Below are positions 43,259 through 52,504 of a stretch of 64,000 bases of DNA, piece after piece. Source of the DNA: F1-80-MAGs062 sp046345315. GTDB lineage: Bacteria > Planctomycetota > Planctomycetia > Planctomycetales > Planctomycetaceae. Made by a program: the position numbers and the translations under genes. Positions within the stretch are counted from its first letter, which is position 1; each line of letters opens with the position of its first letter. The notes under the pieces are model-generated. The model was not told the DNA's origin and did not search any database. It was given only the letters and a program-made list of their open reading frames with translations. Location of the stretch: assembly GCA_046345315.1 (NCBI GenBank), contig JBKDKA010000082.1, positions 33,946-97,945 on the forward strand, given 5' to 3'.

Positions 43259-44542
43259 TCAGGATTCAAATACGTCGGCATCCAGTCGAATTCGTCGAGA
43301 ATAGTGCCCTCGATCCATCCGAGCCGAACGGATACCCTCATCGACGAATCGCATCGAGATGAGACCCTGTCCGTCGATCTTACGCTCTGGTACCCAGAGA
43401 TGACACCAGAGCCCGAAGGGTAGTCCTGACAGACGCGGAACAAAAGCAGTCACTGGAACTTCCGAACTCTGACTACCGACTCGAATGACAAGCTTCTGTG
43501 CCGGCTGAATTCCGCCCCAGGAAATTCCCACGATTCGCACCACGTTGCCATTGCCGGAATCCCAAAGCTCAGCACGAACAGGCAATGCACTGGGGTGCAT
43601 CTCCGGTGGCAGGAACTCTGATGCGGGTATCGACTCGCCGTTGCTGAGGCGATCCATGTCGATCTCCTGATGCGTGCGCACGGCAAACTCGATCATCTGA
43701 GATGTTGCGGGAACGTCGTCTCGGACAGTTCGAATTTCGTTGACCCACTTGATCTGACAGCAGCCATAGTGATACGGCACGATGAGACGTACAGGAGCAC
43801 CGTGATCCGGGCTCAGCGGTTTTCCATTCATCTGCGTCGCAAGAAATGCTCCTGACCGAGCCAGTTCACTCTGCTGAAAAATCCAGCTGGCGCCCGGCGA
43901 AGAATGTGTCGATCGAGATGTCCGGGCATCAAATCCGGAAACCAGAATTCGATCCTCGCTCTTCATCGACAGTGGCTGCAGAATTTCCATCAGTGGAACG
44001 CCAGCCCATTCAGCAACACTCATCAGTCCGAATCCCAGTTGCTGGCCAGTGTTTCCGGCACACTCCATAAGAACGGAATCATGGGGAACTGAACGCCTCA
44101 GCAGATCCTCCGTAGAAATCTTCAGCGAATCTGCTTCGTGATCAGTGATTTCGGAGGTAGTGACAGGGATCTCGCGAATGATTCCCGGACGGAGCAGATC
44201 CGGAAATTCTGATCGCAGGAAATGACGTTCAGTCGGTGTAATCCGCGTTGCAGGTTCTGTCAGCGACGCAACATCCAGCGAACGACGTGCGTCATGGCCT
44301 CGCCCGTACTTGAAACCGATTCTCGATGGCGATTCCTCAACAAAATTCAGGACCCTACGGAATCGGCTATTCGCGACCGGTTCTTTCAAATCAGTTCCGG
44401 GGATCAATCCGGACCCGTCGAATGCAAGTGGAGTGCCTTGTGAAGGCGAGGACCTTCCACACCCTGTGAGCCCGCAACCAGTCAGCGCGAACACCCCAAC
44501 CCCAAGCAGCGACCGTAATGCATCTCTTCGAGCGAAGTTCAT
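43259..44542 (-). CDS. Sulfite-oxidase-like molybdopterin enzyme
   Basis: 427 aa from ATG 44542 (GGAAGG 10 bases upstream). The N-terminus has Arg-Arg (NFARRDALRSLLGVGVF) and a Cys-rich stretch (LTGCGLTGCGRS), so Tat export and perhaps lipidation are likely. The Moco-binding cysteine lies in VLMECAGNTGQQLGF, matching the SUOX pattern, and PVRLIVPYHYGCCQIKWVNE is the family's conserved segment before the dimerisation domain. The C-terminal Mo-co dimer domain reads VVRIVGISWGGIQPAQKLVI. Such enzymes oxidise sulfite or reduce S/N-oxides in the periplasm. The neighbouring TPR-redoxin gene may serve as redox partner. Confidence 0.88.
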   Translation of the reverse strand: MNFARRDALRSLLGVGVFALTGCGLTGCGRSSPSQGTPLAFDGSGLIPGTDLKEPVANSRFRRVLNFVEESPSRIGFKYGRGHDARRSLDVASLTEPATRITPTERHFLRSEFPDLLRPGIIREIPVTTSEITDHEADSLKISTEDLLRRSVPHDSVLMECAGNTGQQLGFGLMSVAEWAGVPLMEILQPLSMKSEDRILVSGFDARTSRSTHSSPGASWIFQQSELARSGAFLATQMNGKPLSPDHGAPVRLIVPYHYGCCQIKWVNEIRTVRDDVPATSQMIEFAVRTHQEIDMDRLSNGESIPASEFLPPEMHPSALPVRAELWDSGNGNVVRIVGISWGGIQPAQKLVIRVGSQSSEVPVTAFVPRLSGLPFGLWCHLWVPERKIDGQGLISMRFVDEGIRSARMDRGHYSRRIRLDADVFES

Positions 44543-44723
44543 TGGAGTCAACCTTCCACGTGTCCGCAGAACCATGCACATTCGCGAAAAAAGATCAGAG
44601 ATGTCCGGCCTCGGCAGAATTCTGCAGTTTGCTGTGAATTCTGCTGAAGGTACAGTCTGTTTTCAGCGTACCATCTTCAGAAAAACGATACGAAACGACT
44701 CGGAGATTTTTTTCAGGCACAGC

Positions 44724-46205
44724 ATGAGTTCCCGAAAATCTGAAACACAGCCAGCGATGCCGCCGGCCACTGAGAATTCTGCCTCCGTGTCCAGTCATGC
44801 CCGGCCTTCCGAAAAGTCACACCTCGATTTTCTGTTTCGCCCCGTCAGTCAAGCGCCGCTCATCTGGTTTCGAGTGCTCTTCGGACTTCTTCTCACCTGG
44901 GAAGTTTCGCTTTTCTTCACGCATGATCTGATTGACCGGTATTATGTCAAACCGCCGTTTCACATGACTTACCTCGGTTTTGGCTGGGTACGACCATTGC
45001 CTGAAGCGGGGATGTATGCGCATTTTGTCATCCTCGGCATCGCAGGAATCATGATCTCCGCCGGCTTTCTGACCCGTATCGCCTCCGCAGTCTTCTGTCT
45101 CGGCTTTGCGTGGATCTTCCTGCTGGAAAAAACACGCTATCTGAACCATTTCTACCTGATGGTTCTGCTGAGTGGGATGCTGATTTTCATCCCGGTGAAT
45201 GGTCAGTGGTCGGTCGACTGTCTGCTGCGCCCACGAACGCGACGCAGTACTGTTCCTGCCTGGGGGCTATACCTTCTGCAGTTTCAGTTCAGCGTAGTTT
45301 ATGTCTATGCCGCCGTGGCGAAAATGTATCCCGACTGGCTGAACGGATCGGTGATGAGCGAAATGCTCTCATATAAAACGGACTTTCCCGTCATAGGTGT
45401 CTGGTTTCACGAGAGATGGATGATCCTGCTTTTCAGTTATCTGGGGCTGTTCTTCGACCTGCTCGTCATTCCGGCAATCCTATGGAAACCAACTCGCACC
45501 ATCGCCCTGATCGCCACCATCGGCTTTCACCTGATGAATGCTCGCCTGTTCAACATCGACATTTTCCCATGGCTGATGCTCGGATCCACGGTCATCCTGT
45601 TCGCACCAGACCTGCTCCCGGCAAATGTCCCCTGGAAATCGAAACTCACTCAGTCCCGCGAATTGCGGCCATTCGGGAACGAATCATCTGGCACTACCGA
45701 CAGTGCGGAGGGGCAGCGTTCTCCGTCAGGAAAAGCTCGTCACTTCACGGCAGGAATTCTTGCCATTTACGTCACGCTGCAGATTCTCATACCACTCCGA
45801 CATTATCTTTATCCGGGCGAGGCAGCCTGGACCGATGAGGGACATCTGTTTTCCTGGCGCATGCTGATGCGAACCAAAAGAGGAATGATTCCTGAGTTTC
45901 CGATGACTTACCGTAAAGATGGAACGCTTGTTCAAGGCCAGATACCAGTTCTTCAGAACGAGGATTTCTGGAGCCAACACTGGCAGGCCAGAAACATCGT
46001 CACAGATCCGGATATGGTCCTGCAGTTCTGTCAGCTGAGTGCGGATGCACTGCGTCGCGACGGACTGGAGCCGATTGAAATTCGAGCCATCGTTCATGTC
46101 AGCCTGAACGGAAGAGAGCCTCGTCTGCTGATCGATCCCGAGGTCAATCTGCTCAATGTCCGCAGATCACTCTGGCCAAAACACTGGGTCATGCCTCTGG
46201 AATGA
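44724..46205 (+). CDS. HTTM-domain (vitamin K-dependent gamma-carboxylase-like) membrane protein
   Basis: 493 aa from ATG 44724; the frame is open further up but that part lies antisense to the molybdoenzyme gene. A Ser/Ala/Pro-rich head of about 35 residues is followed by FRPVSQAPLIWFRVLFGLLL, the standard HTTM start, then four to six membrane helices with TRYLNHFYLMVLLSGMLIFI, PVNGQWSVD and LQFQFSVVYVYAAVAKM (PD.L), and a second set. A soluble C-terminal domain of about 120 residues ends the protein. The family is related to gamma-glutamyl carboxylase, but bacterial members have no proven substrate. Confidence 0.88.
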   Translation: MSSRKSETQPAMPPATENSASVSSHARPSEKSHLDFLFRPVSQAPLIWFRVLFGLLLTWEVSLFFTHDLIDRYYVKPPFHMTYLGFGWVRPLPEAGMYAHFVILGIAGIMISAGFLTRIASAVFCLGFAWIFLLEKTRYLNHFYLMVLLSGMLIFIPVNGQWSVDCLLRPRTRRSTVPAWGLYLLQFQFSVVYVYAAVAKMYPDWLNGSVMSEMLSYKTDFPVIGVWFHERWMILLFSYLGLFFDLLVIPAILWKPTRTIALIATIGFHLMNARLFNIDIFPWLMLGSTVILFAPDLLPANVPWKSKLTQSRELRPFGNESSGTTDSAEGQRSPSGKARHFTAGILAIYVTLQILIPLRHYLYPGEAAWTDEGHLFSWRMLMRTKRGMIPEFPMTYRKDGTLVQGQIPVLQNEDFWSQHWQARNIVTDPDMVLQFCQLSADALRRDGLEPIEIRAIVHVSLNGREPRLLIDPEVNLLNVRRSLWPKHWVMPLE

Positions 46206-46430
46206 CGTCGCCATTTCTCAGGTATCGGTGAGCTCACTCAGCAGTCGTTTCAACCAGTCGAATGGCACTCGCATTCGCTTTCGTGATGCAAACGCCAACG
46301 AAAGCCATTACGGCCAATACGACGCTCAAGCGGTATCAGCAGAACGTCCCGGGAGTCTTCATCACTCGCCGTGCGGGCCTGCAGCCATTCTGTGATGCGA
46401 TCTGCTGTTTCGTAATTGCAGGTTACCAGA
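46206..46430. other. Gene-poor stretch, possibly a decayed gene
   Basis: No supported gene. A minus-strand frame reads ALVTCNYETADRITEWLQAR and then continues, but its only start is inside repeat copy 4 and it has no RBS. Another minus frame gives VLAVMAFVGVCITKANASA. This looks like the broken remains of a gene next to a repeat. Confidence 0.3.
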
Positions 46431-46525
46431 GCGCATTTCAAAACCGGTACAGGCACCCTTGCAGTTGCAGAAATCGCAGGAAAACGCCGCGTCTGTCGGG
46501 AGCCAGTCCCGGTTTTGAAACCACC
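46431..46525 (-). repeat. Interspersed palindromic element, copy 4
   Basis: Reads on the minus strand from GGTTTCAAAACCGGGACTGG to GGGTGCCTGTACCGGTTTTG, with good inverted ends. It is close in sequence to copy 3 (shared TTGCAGTTGCAGA-like middle and GCAGGAAAACNCCGCG). Confidence 0.85.
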
Positions 46526-46556
46526 TGTAGTGCTTTGTCACACCTTGATTTTCGGT

Positions 46557-46619
46557 CGTCATTCCCGCGCAGGCGGGAATCCAGTGCCCCATCGTGAATT
46601 CAAGCCCCCTCGGGAATGA
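46557..46619. repeat. ATTCCC/GGGAAT element, 63-bp compound form
   Basis: ATTCCCGCGCAGGCGGGAAT hairpin at the left (46559-46578), with GTC before it, and CTCGGGAATGAC at the right. The same layout and length are seen at 52072-52134. Confidence 0.7.
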
Positions 46620-46681
46620 CTCAGATGACAAATAAAAACCTCGAAGACGACCTTTTTCTTAAAATCACGAAAAACAACTGC

Positions 46682-46710
46682 TTGACAACGGAAACACCTC
46701 TCCGTACCGT
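46682..46710 (+). promoter_or_regulatory. Candidate sigma-70-type promoter for the DUF1559 gene
   Basis: TTGACA (46682-46687), a 17-base spacer, and TACCGT (46705-46710). The -35 is perfect and the -10 only partial. It would give a leader of about 210 bases before ATG 46929, containing AT-rich sequence (TTTATTAATG). Confidence 0.4.
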
Positions 46711-46928
46711 ACACACCAGAACACATCGATTTATTAATGCCTTTGAATCAATTTAAATGAATCAACGGCAGCGAACGGATGGTGCTGCACGATGATCAAA
46801 TCGTGCCATTTGCAACATTGACCAGTGATTTTAGGCGTTGGTAATTCATCCCAGTGATTAGTGAACACCTGATCTCGTATTGAGATTTTTTTCTGTTGTT
46901 TTCGTTTTCTGAAAGGATCTCTCAAGTT

Positions 46929-48104
46929 ATGAAGAAGTATTCATCCTCTTCAACCTCGGGCAGCGTCAGCCGCCCACAGAAACGCAGCGGTTTCACGCTG
47001 ATCGAACTGCTCGTCGTTATCGCGATCATCGCAGTTCTCGTGTCTCTCCTGCTTCCTGCTGTTCAGCAGGCGCGTGAGGCAGCTCGCCGAACACAGTGCA
47101 AGAACAACCTGAAGCAGTTCGGTCTTGCGATGCACAACTTCCATGACGCAATGCTTGCCTTCCCACAGGGTGACCGAGCACGAACAGCCGGCGACGGATT
47201 CTGCTACATCGAAGAAACAGCGATGATTTCTCTGCTGCCTTACTTCGATCAGGCAAACCTGTCGAATCTGGCTCAGTCGACGAACTCAGTCAAGGAATGG
47301 TACTGCCTCGTTTCGGACAGCGCCATCGAAGAAACTCCATTGGCGATGGCAATCTGCCCATCAGCGACCAATGGTCCCGTCAACGACGTGGATCTTTGGG
47401 GTCCGGGCGGTGACGACATCAATGGAGACGGCAGCAAAGAGTTTGGTGCAATGCACTATGCATTCAGCAAGGGTGTGAATGACAGCTGGTGTATCAACTT
47501 CACCGACAATGACGAAGCTGCTGCAGGTGCTGCACAGTACCGTTCTCAGCGGAATGGTGCCCCTGAAACTGGCAACAAGTCAGGCTACTCAAACGGAGCG
47601 ATCCCGGCGACTGAGAAGGGTATGTTCAATCGTCAGCTCTCAGTCAAGATTGCTGAGATCACCGATGGAACCAGCAACACCCTCGCCATGGGCGAAGCCG
47701 CCGGTGGCCCGACCTGGAAGCTCTGCACAGGTGCTGGCTGCGGTACAGCAACCATCACGACTTACGATGCCAACACAGGCTGGATCGTTGGTCAGCCAGG
47801 TGATGAAGATCAGACAATCAGCGGAACCAGCCCGTTTGCCTGCACGATTGACCCAATCAACAAGTATCCGGTGACACGAAGCTACATGGCTCTCGGAAGC
47901 GACCGCCGTGTACAGCAGCGTGATTGCCGCAGCAGTCTCAATGGTGGTCTGAACAGCGTGTCCGGGTTCCGCAGCCAGCACTCTGGTGGTGCTCAGTTCC
48001 TGCTCGCTGACGGTTCAGTTCGCTTTATCAGCCAGAACATCAATCTGACTCTCTATCGCGGTCTGTCGACGATCGGCGGTAACGAAGTGATTGGCGAGTT
48101 CTGA
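46929..48104 (+). CDS. DUF1559 protein with prepilin-like N-terminus, second copy
   Basis: 391 aa from ATG 46929. After a Ser-rich leader (KKYSSSSTSGSVSRPQKRS) comes GFTLIELLVVIAIIAVLVSL and LLPAVQQAREAARRTQCKNN, nearly identical at DNA level in function to the copy at 11846. It ends H-SGGAQFLLADGSVRFISQN. The middle is typical of the family and longer than that of copy 1. The Ser-rich n-region is unusual. It is followed, across a strong hairpin, by a small lipoprotein gene, again the DUF1559-lipoprotein pair. Codon use seems biased to GCT, GGT, CTG, AAC, which may mean high expression. Confidence 0.92.
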   Translation: MKKYSSSSTSGSVSRPQKRSGFTLIELLVVIAIIAVLVSLLLPAVQQAREAARRTQCKNNLKQFGLAMHNFHDAMLAFPQGDRARTAGDGFCYIEETAMISLLPYFDQANLSNLAQSTNSVKEWYCLVSDSAIEETPLAMAICPSATNGPVNDVDLWGPGGDDINGDGSKEFGAMHYAFSKGVNDSWCINFTDNDEAAAGAAQYRSQRNGAPETGNKSGYSNGAIPATEKGMFNRQLSVKIAEITDGTSNTLAMGEAAGGPTWKLCTGAGCGTATITTYDANTGWIVGQPGDEDQTISGTSPFACTIDPINKYPVTRSYMALGSDRRVQQRDCRSSLNGGLNSVSGFRSQHSGGAQFLLADGSVRFISQNINLTLYRGLSTIGGNEVIGEF

Positions 48105-48140
48105 TTCGCTGATTCGTCTGTATTTCGCCAGTTTGGTGAG

Positions 48141-48176
48141 CGCGTGCCCGGACTTAGTTCGGGCACGCGTTTGTTT
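48141..48176 (+). terminator. Terminator or attenuator between DUF1559 and lipoprotein genes
   Basis: Perfect 10-bp stem CGCGTGCCCG / CGGGCACGCG with a 9-base loop, followed by TTTGTTT. It likely reduces read-through so that the DUF1559 product is made in excess of the lipoprotein. Confidence 0.75.
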
Positions 48177-48210
48177 ACATAGTCTGTCTGTATTTGAGGA
48201 ATGTGTTTCG

Positions 48211-48585
48211 ATGTCAAGAATTGCTGTCGCGCTGTCTGCAGCGAGTTTGTCGATCGTTGTCATCTGTGGTTGTGGTGGCGAAACTGCTGGTCCGATCGTC
48301 GTCGAGAATCCGACGCTCGCTCCGGGACAGCAGCCGCGAGGGCACGAGGGAGATATTAAGAAGAACATCGAGCTTCTTCAGGTCAACGTGAAGAACAAAG
48401 AAGATCTCGATCTGGGAAAGATCAGTCGCGGTATCTTCTGGTTGTCTGAATGGGCACCTGAATGTGAACACGCGATTCCGGATCTCGAAAAGCTGGTTGC
48501 AGAGCCACCGAATGATAAGATCAAGGCCGAAGCTCAGGCCTGCATCGATAAGATCAAAGCCGCAAAAGCCGGTGAAGCCAAGTAA
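48211..48585 (+). CDS. Small lipoprotein downstream of DUF1559
   Basis: 124 aa from ATG 48211 (GAGGAA 10 bases upstream). The signal peptide SRIAVALSAASLSIVVICGC has a Cys after ICG, a near-lipobox. The mature part is highly charged, with Lys/Glu-rich helices (DIKKNIELLQVNVKNKEDLD; DKIKAEAQACIDKIKAAKA) and no named domain. DUF1559 genes of planctomycetes are commonly followed by a small lipoprotein, so this may be its partner. Function unknown. Confidence 0.7.
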   Translation: MSRIAVALSAASLSIVVICGCGGETAGPIVVENPTLAPGQQPRGHEGDIKKNIELLQVNVKNKEDLDLGKISRGIFWLSEWAPECEHAIPDLEKLVAEPPNDKIKAEAQACIDKIKAAKAGEAK

Positions 48586-48988
48586 GGTTCCCTTGTTTGA
48601 TCACAGGAGCGGCGAGCCTGACGCTGATCAAGCTCGCTGCTTTTTCGCTGTTCCCTTCTTTGTCGTCCGAAGCGAAACGTCTTCCACCGCGAGGCTTCAG
48701 CGAAGATCACAATGGCCTTCGTTTGACGCTTCGATTTTGTTCAGATCGGAACCTTCGAAGTCGAATCAGCTGCACGCTGTCGATCGCGGACGACAGATTT
48801 CGGAAGGACTGATGGATCACACGAAAGATCGCTCTCAGGCCAGGGCGGTCGAAGAATACTCTGTTGAGGCCGATGCCGCACAGGATTGAGCTATCCTGAA
48901 CCAGAACAGGCCCAAAGCGCCGGCACGATCGTTCTGGTCGCAATCGCAGCAGATCCAGAATCAACTGCCATCGGGAGAGAATTGAGAA
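48586..48988. other. Intergenic region with weak terminator
   Basis: A GCGAGC...GCTCGC hairpin with TTTTT nearby (48612-48645) may end the lipoprotein transcript. I see no gene in the rest; the long frames on both strands here lack starts with RBS. Confidence 0.4.
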
Positions 48989-50143
48989 ATGAGTCGGACC
49001 GCTGTGATCGCTGACGATCACTCCCGAGACGGGTCGGGAGTCTTCGGAAGTTCCGGAATGTTCCGAACGGGTTTCATCCTGAACCCGGTTGGAGACGTGA
49101 TCTGGTTTCTTGGGTTGCCGATCCTCGCACTGATATTTGCGATGATCAGTCAGGCCTGGTTTTCCACGATCGTGATTGCCTCGACTGCACTCTGGTTTGA
49201 TATCCCCCACCATGGCGCGACTTTCGTCAGAACGTTCGGTCTGGTGGAAGACCGTCAACGGTTCTGGCAGCAGATGCTTGTCGGGTTGTTTGCAATCGCA
49301 GGAGTCGTCTACGTCGGTTTGCGCTGGGCTCCCCTGACACTCGCGTTTGTCAGCACTCTCTGGAACCACCAGCATCAGCTGATGCAGCTGCATGGGTTCT
49401 CAAGAATTTACGATTTCAAGGCTCGTACCGGGGGACCAAAGACTCCTGCCTGGGATCTGGGTCTGGCCTGTGTGCTGTACGGAAATCTTTTCCTGACCGC
49501 GCCACTTTTCGCTCGATTCTGGATTCGTGAACTGCATCGCTTCGGATTCCCGATCACTTCAGCCGGAGTTGCGCTGACGCAGACAGTGAGTGTGACGATC
49601 GCCATCGTTTTCCTTGTCGCGTACGGTCTGCATATCGCGGGAACGGTCCGCGCGGGCTACGGGATCAATCCGCTGAAATATACCTTCATCGGAATCAATT
49701 ACCTTGTTCTGTACATCGTCGCCAACAGCACGTCATCAATCCTTGTCTACAGCGTCGCCAATGTGATCATGCATGGTTCTCAGTACATCGTGATTGTCTA
49801 TCACTATGTTCGACGAAAGGCAGAACAGCTGGGACGAAGCGCCGGCCCCGGAACCTGGCTCGCAACCCCTGGCCATATTCCCGCCTTCCTGTTCGTCCTG
49901 TTTCTTTATGCCGTGACATATCAGTTGCTGAAGGGAGCTCCACTGGATGAGTTCGGATTCGGACTGATCAACGTTCAGGCCGCTTATCCGGCGATTCCGG
50001 GAACCGGAATCGGTGCGATGTCAGCTCAGACTGGCCAGGAGCTGATCCTGCTGGTGATCGCAGGCATTCCAGGAAAACTGCACTTGTATTATGACTCGTT
50101 CATCTGGAAAGTTCGGGACAGCCAGAGTCAGAGTGGACTCTGA
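48989..50143 (+). CDS. Multi-pass membrane protein with conserved-looking His pairs
   Basis: 384 aa from ATG 48989 (GGGAGAG upstream). About eight to nine membrane helices. Histidines fall at helix ends or in loops in a regular way: FDIPHHGATF, LWNHQHQLMQLHG, VIMHGSQYIVIVYHY and a final KLHLYYDSFIWKVR. Such spacing can bind heme or a di-iron centre as in desaturases or carotenoid-cleaving Brp/Blh proteins, but the motif is not a clear match to any of them. The terminal H-x-YYDSFIWK looks like a conserved family tail. No named family; role unknown. The next gene starts 30 bases later. Confidence 0.75.
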   Translation: MSRTAVIADDHSRDGSGVFGSSGMFRTGFILNPVGDVIWFLGLPILALIFAMISQAWFSTIVIASTALWFDIPHHGATFVRTFGLVEDRQRFWQQMLVGLFAIAGVVYVGLRWAPLTLAFVSTLWNHQHQLMQLHGFSRIYDFKARTGGPKTPAWDLGLACVLYGNLFLTAPLFARFWIRELHRFGFPITSAGVALTQTVSVTIAIVFLVAYGLHIAGTVRAGYGINPLKYTFIGINYLVLYIVANSTSSILVYSVANVIMHGSQYIVIVYHYVRRKAEQLGRSAGPGTWLATPGHIPAFLFVLFLYAVTYQLLKGAPLDEFGFGLINVQAAYPAIPGTGIGAMSAQTGQELILLVIAGIPGKLHLYYDSFIWKVRDSQSQSGL

Positions 50144-50173
50144 ATTTCCCGGGGATTCTCAGCTGAGAAGGGT

Positions 50174-50566
50174 ATGATCTTGTTGTTGCGCCGGTATCGC
50201 CTGCTTCTGACAGTCCTCATTGTGACTGCAGTTTCACTGGTCGTGGAACTATCGGCACGAAAGTCGTCGAAACCGAAAGACAACAGCGCGCTGCCGATTG
50301 TGATGCTGAATCTGTATCCGGAAAGTGCAGAAACCTTCTACACCGTCGGCATGCAGCACGTCATCAGCGGAGACCATCAGAAAGCCCGTTACTACTTCGA
50401 GAAGGGGATCGCTACGGGCGACAGAACGAACGAGGATCTGCTCTACGCGTACGCACTCCTGCTGACGAGACTTCCCGGAACGACGCAGGAAATCGATGAC
50501 GCAATCGCCCTCTGGAAGTTTCACTTCCCGACATCACGACGCACAGATCCCAGAGTTCTGGAATGA
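50174..50566 (+). CDS. Small membrane-anchored TPR-like protein
   Basis: 130 aa from ATG 50174 (AGAAGGG upstream). The N-terminal anchor is LLLRRYRLLLTVLIVTAVSL. The rest has helix pairs with TPR spacing: YTVGMQHVISGDHQKARYYF and DLLYAYALLLTRLPG. Probably faces the periplasm and helps protein-protein contact; it likely shares a transcript with the multi-pass membrane gene before it. Confidence 0.65.
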   Translation: MILLLRRYRLLLTVLIVTAVSLVVELSARKSSKPKDNSALPIVMLNLYPESAETFYTVGMQHVISGDHQKARYYFEKGIATGDRTNEDLLYAYALLLTRLPGTTQEIDDAIALWKFHFPTSRRTDPRVLE

Positions 50567-50605
50567 TTCACCAGCCTGCCGAATCCCTGTTTTTCCCGCA
50601 ATCGT

Positions 50606-51913
50606 TCAGTTCTCAGCGATACAGAACAGGTGTTTGTCGCCTCGCAGGAACAGCTCTCTGTCAACAAGCGCCGGCGTTCCGCTCACGATCTCATCGACGG
50701 AATTCGTCGCAACCAGTTCAAATTTGTCGGAATCACGAATCACGCCCGTAAAGCCGGATCGAGCTGTCAGGTATACATGGCCGGCCGCAGCGACCGGTGA
50801 AGCATAAGCCGTATCGAGCCCTTGAATTCGCTGAACCATGAAATGCGGTTGACCTGTTTTTGCATCGATACAGGAAATCAGCGCTGACTTCCCTTTGTGA
50901 AAAAAGATCCGTCCGGAGGTCAGGAGCGGCGAAGACATGTCCGGGCAGTCATGATCGAGCGTCCAGAGGACCTGTTTCTTACCTTTGATGTCGCCCTCGC
51001 CATCCAGGTGAAACGCCCCCATGAAGGCTCCCTGAAAACCGCTGCCGATGTAGACGACGCCGTTCTCTGCAACCGGAGTCGCGACCGGACGAACGGTCTG
51101 ACCGGAACATCGCCACAGCTCCTTACCGGATTCGAGATCATACGCTCGAGCAAAATTCCGTCCGTTCATGATGATCTGTTTTCGCCCGGCGTGTTCCACG
51201 ACGAGCGGCGTCGCCCAGCCAGTCGGTTCATCGCGTTCTGTTTTCCAGACGGTGTCTCCGGTCAGTTTGTTCAGTGCAAACAGAGCAGATTTTCCTTCGT
51301 GATCCCACGGTACGAGAATCACATCGCCTTCGATCGTCGGAGAACTGCCCTCGCCAAAGCGATTCAGAGTTTCCATCTGTCCAAGATCATCACGTTTCCA
51401 GACCAGATCTCCGTTCAGCGTGTAGCAATAGAGCCCGCGGGAACCAAAATGGGAGTACACATGGGTTCCGTCTGTGCATGGTGATGAACCGGAATACCCA
51501 TTGGTATCGTGGCTCTTCTGATGAGGCCGCGCCACAACGGCAACCTTCTTCCACAGTTCTTTTCCGTCCTCGCGATTGAAACAGTAAGTGATGAATTCAT
51601 GAGTCGGAATTTCGCCCGGAGCCACTTCTTCGTTCGGAACTGAAGTCACAGTAAACACCTGTTGATTCCAGACGATTGGCGATGATGCAGACATTCCCGG
51701 GATTTCGACTTTCCAGCGAACGTTCTTCGTGCTGCTCCATTCCACCGGAGGCTTTGCATCAGGAGCAGTTCCGTTTGCGTGAGGCCCTCTCCAGTGCCCC
51801 CAGTTGCCTGCTCTCACTGCATCGACAGAACCGAATGAACAGATCATGAACAGGAGAACGACCGACGAGAAACTCGAAGCAGACCTGAAGCACACGTTTC
51901 GAATCTGGGACAT
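50606..51913 (-). CDS. Exported PQQ-like beta-propeller protein
   Basis: 435 aa. Signal peptide ends VDAVRAG. The start of the mature part, WGHWRGPHANGTAPDAKPPV, is the W-x-x-WRGP pattern of planctomycete PQQ-like proteins. Blades such as YCFNREDGKELWKKV, LFALNKLTGDTVWKT, RAYDLESGKELWRCS and SCIDAKTGQPHFM are seen, giving about seven. The partner and function are unknown. It converges with the small TPR gene (40-base gap). Confidence 0.87.
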   Translation of the reverse strand: MSQIRNVCFRSASSFSSVVLLFMICSFGSVDAVRAGNWGHWRGPHANGTAPDAKPPVEWSSTKNVRWKVEIPGMSASSPIVWNQQVFTVTSVPNEEVAPGEIPTHEFITYCFNREDGKELWKKVAVVARPHQKSHDTNGYSGSSPCTDGTHVYSHFGSRGLYCYTLNGDLVWKRDDLGQMETLNRFGEGSSPTIEGDVILVPWDHEGKSALFALNKLTGDTVWKTERDEPTGWATPLVVEHAGRKQIIMNGRNFARAYDLESGKELWRCSGQTVRPVATPVAENGVVYIGSGFQGAFMGAFHLDGEGDIKGKKQVLWTLDHDCPDMSSPLLTSGRIFFHKGKSALISCIDAKTGQPHFMVQRIQGLDTAYASPVAAAGHVYLTARSGFTGVIRDSDKFELVATNSVDEIVSGTPALVDRELFLRGDKHLFCIAEN

Positions 51914-52071
51914 GAATCTTTACCCTTCCAGACGAATCAGCAGCGGAATCGAATCCTCGAGCACAGAGCTTTTCTTATGATGCCAGGTGGAGTTATGGCA
52001 GCAACCCGGGACTTCGTCCAGAGTCCGCTGATTTTCAGCAGAACGCCTTATCAATCTTTGTTTTCGGGATC

Positions 52072-52134
52072 GTCATTCCCGCGCAGGCGGGTATCCAGTC
52101 CCCCAGTGTGGATTCCCACGCACGCGGGAATGAC
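52072..52134. repeat. ATTCCC/GGGAAT element, 63-bp compound form
   Basis: ATTCCCGCGCAGGCGGGTAT hairpin on the left and GGATTCCCACGCACGCGGGA on the right, ending GAATGAC; same layout as 46557-46619. Lies in the 765-base gap 51914-52678, which has no supported gene. Confidence 0.7.
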
Positions 52135-52208
52135 AAGGGCGCGAGGACGCATTTCCGACACCATGAAACGGATAACTTCTATAGTCTGCACATCGGCTGA
52201 TGTTTTCC

Positions 52209-52504
52209 GGCCCAAGGGGCCATTCGTTCCGATAGCCTGGCCTGAAGCGAAGCGAAGGGCCAGGGCATTGTGTCCCGTCAGATTCGTGATTGCGGACCGA
52301 AGGTCCAGCAGTTCGAGGGTGAGTTCGCCCGGATGTGCGAGTAGAATGAATCCATTTCGTAAACGAATCGATGAAGTGAGCGAAGGGGAATCTCTGATAA
52401 TGCGAACGGTCGGGCCGTTGGCCCTCAATCATCGGTGGAGTGCATTGACCCGGGCCACCGCTTCGCTTCAGCCCGGGCTGTCAGAACAATTGGGCCTTCG
52501 GCCC
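52209..52504. repeat. Cluster of GGCC-type hairpins
   Basis: At least five short hairpins in 300 bases: GGCC-CAAGG-GGCC (52209), CCTGGCC...GGCCAGG (52236-52264), GGACC-GAA-GGTCC (52294), GGGCC-GTT-GGCCC (52412) and GGGCC-TTC-GGCCC (52492), plus two CCCGGGC sites. It is followed by two copies of ACAATTCA-CCGGTTG. Not a gene; probably REP-type repeats. Confidence 0.65.

Noticed and set aside
44310..44723. Upstream extension of the HTTM gene
   Set aside because: It is antisense to the molybdoenzyme start and to its promoter; the conserved HTTM domain begins after ATG 44724.
46250..46456. Minus-strand frame with ALVTCNYETADRITEWLQAR
   Set aside because: Its only start lies inside repeat copy 4; kept only as a possible decayed gene in the region note.
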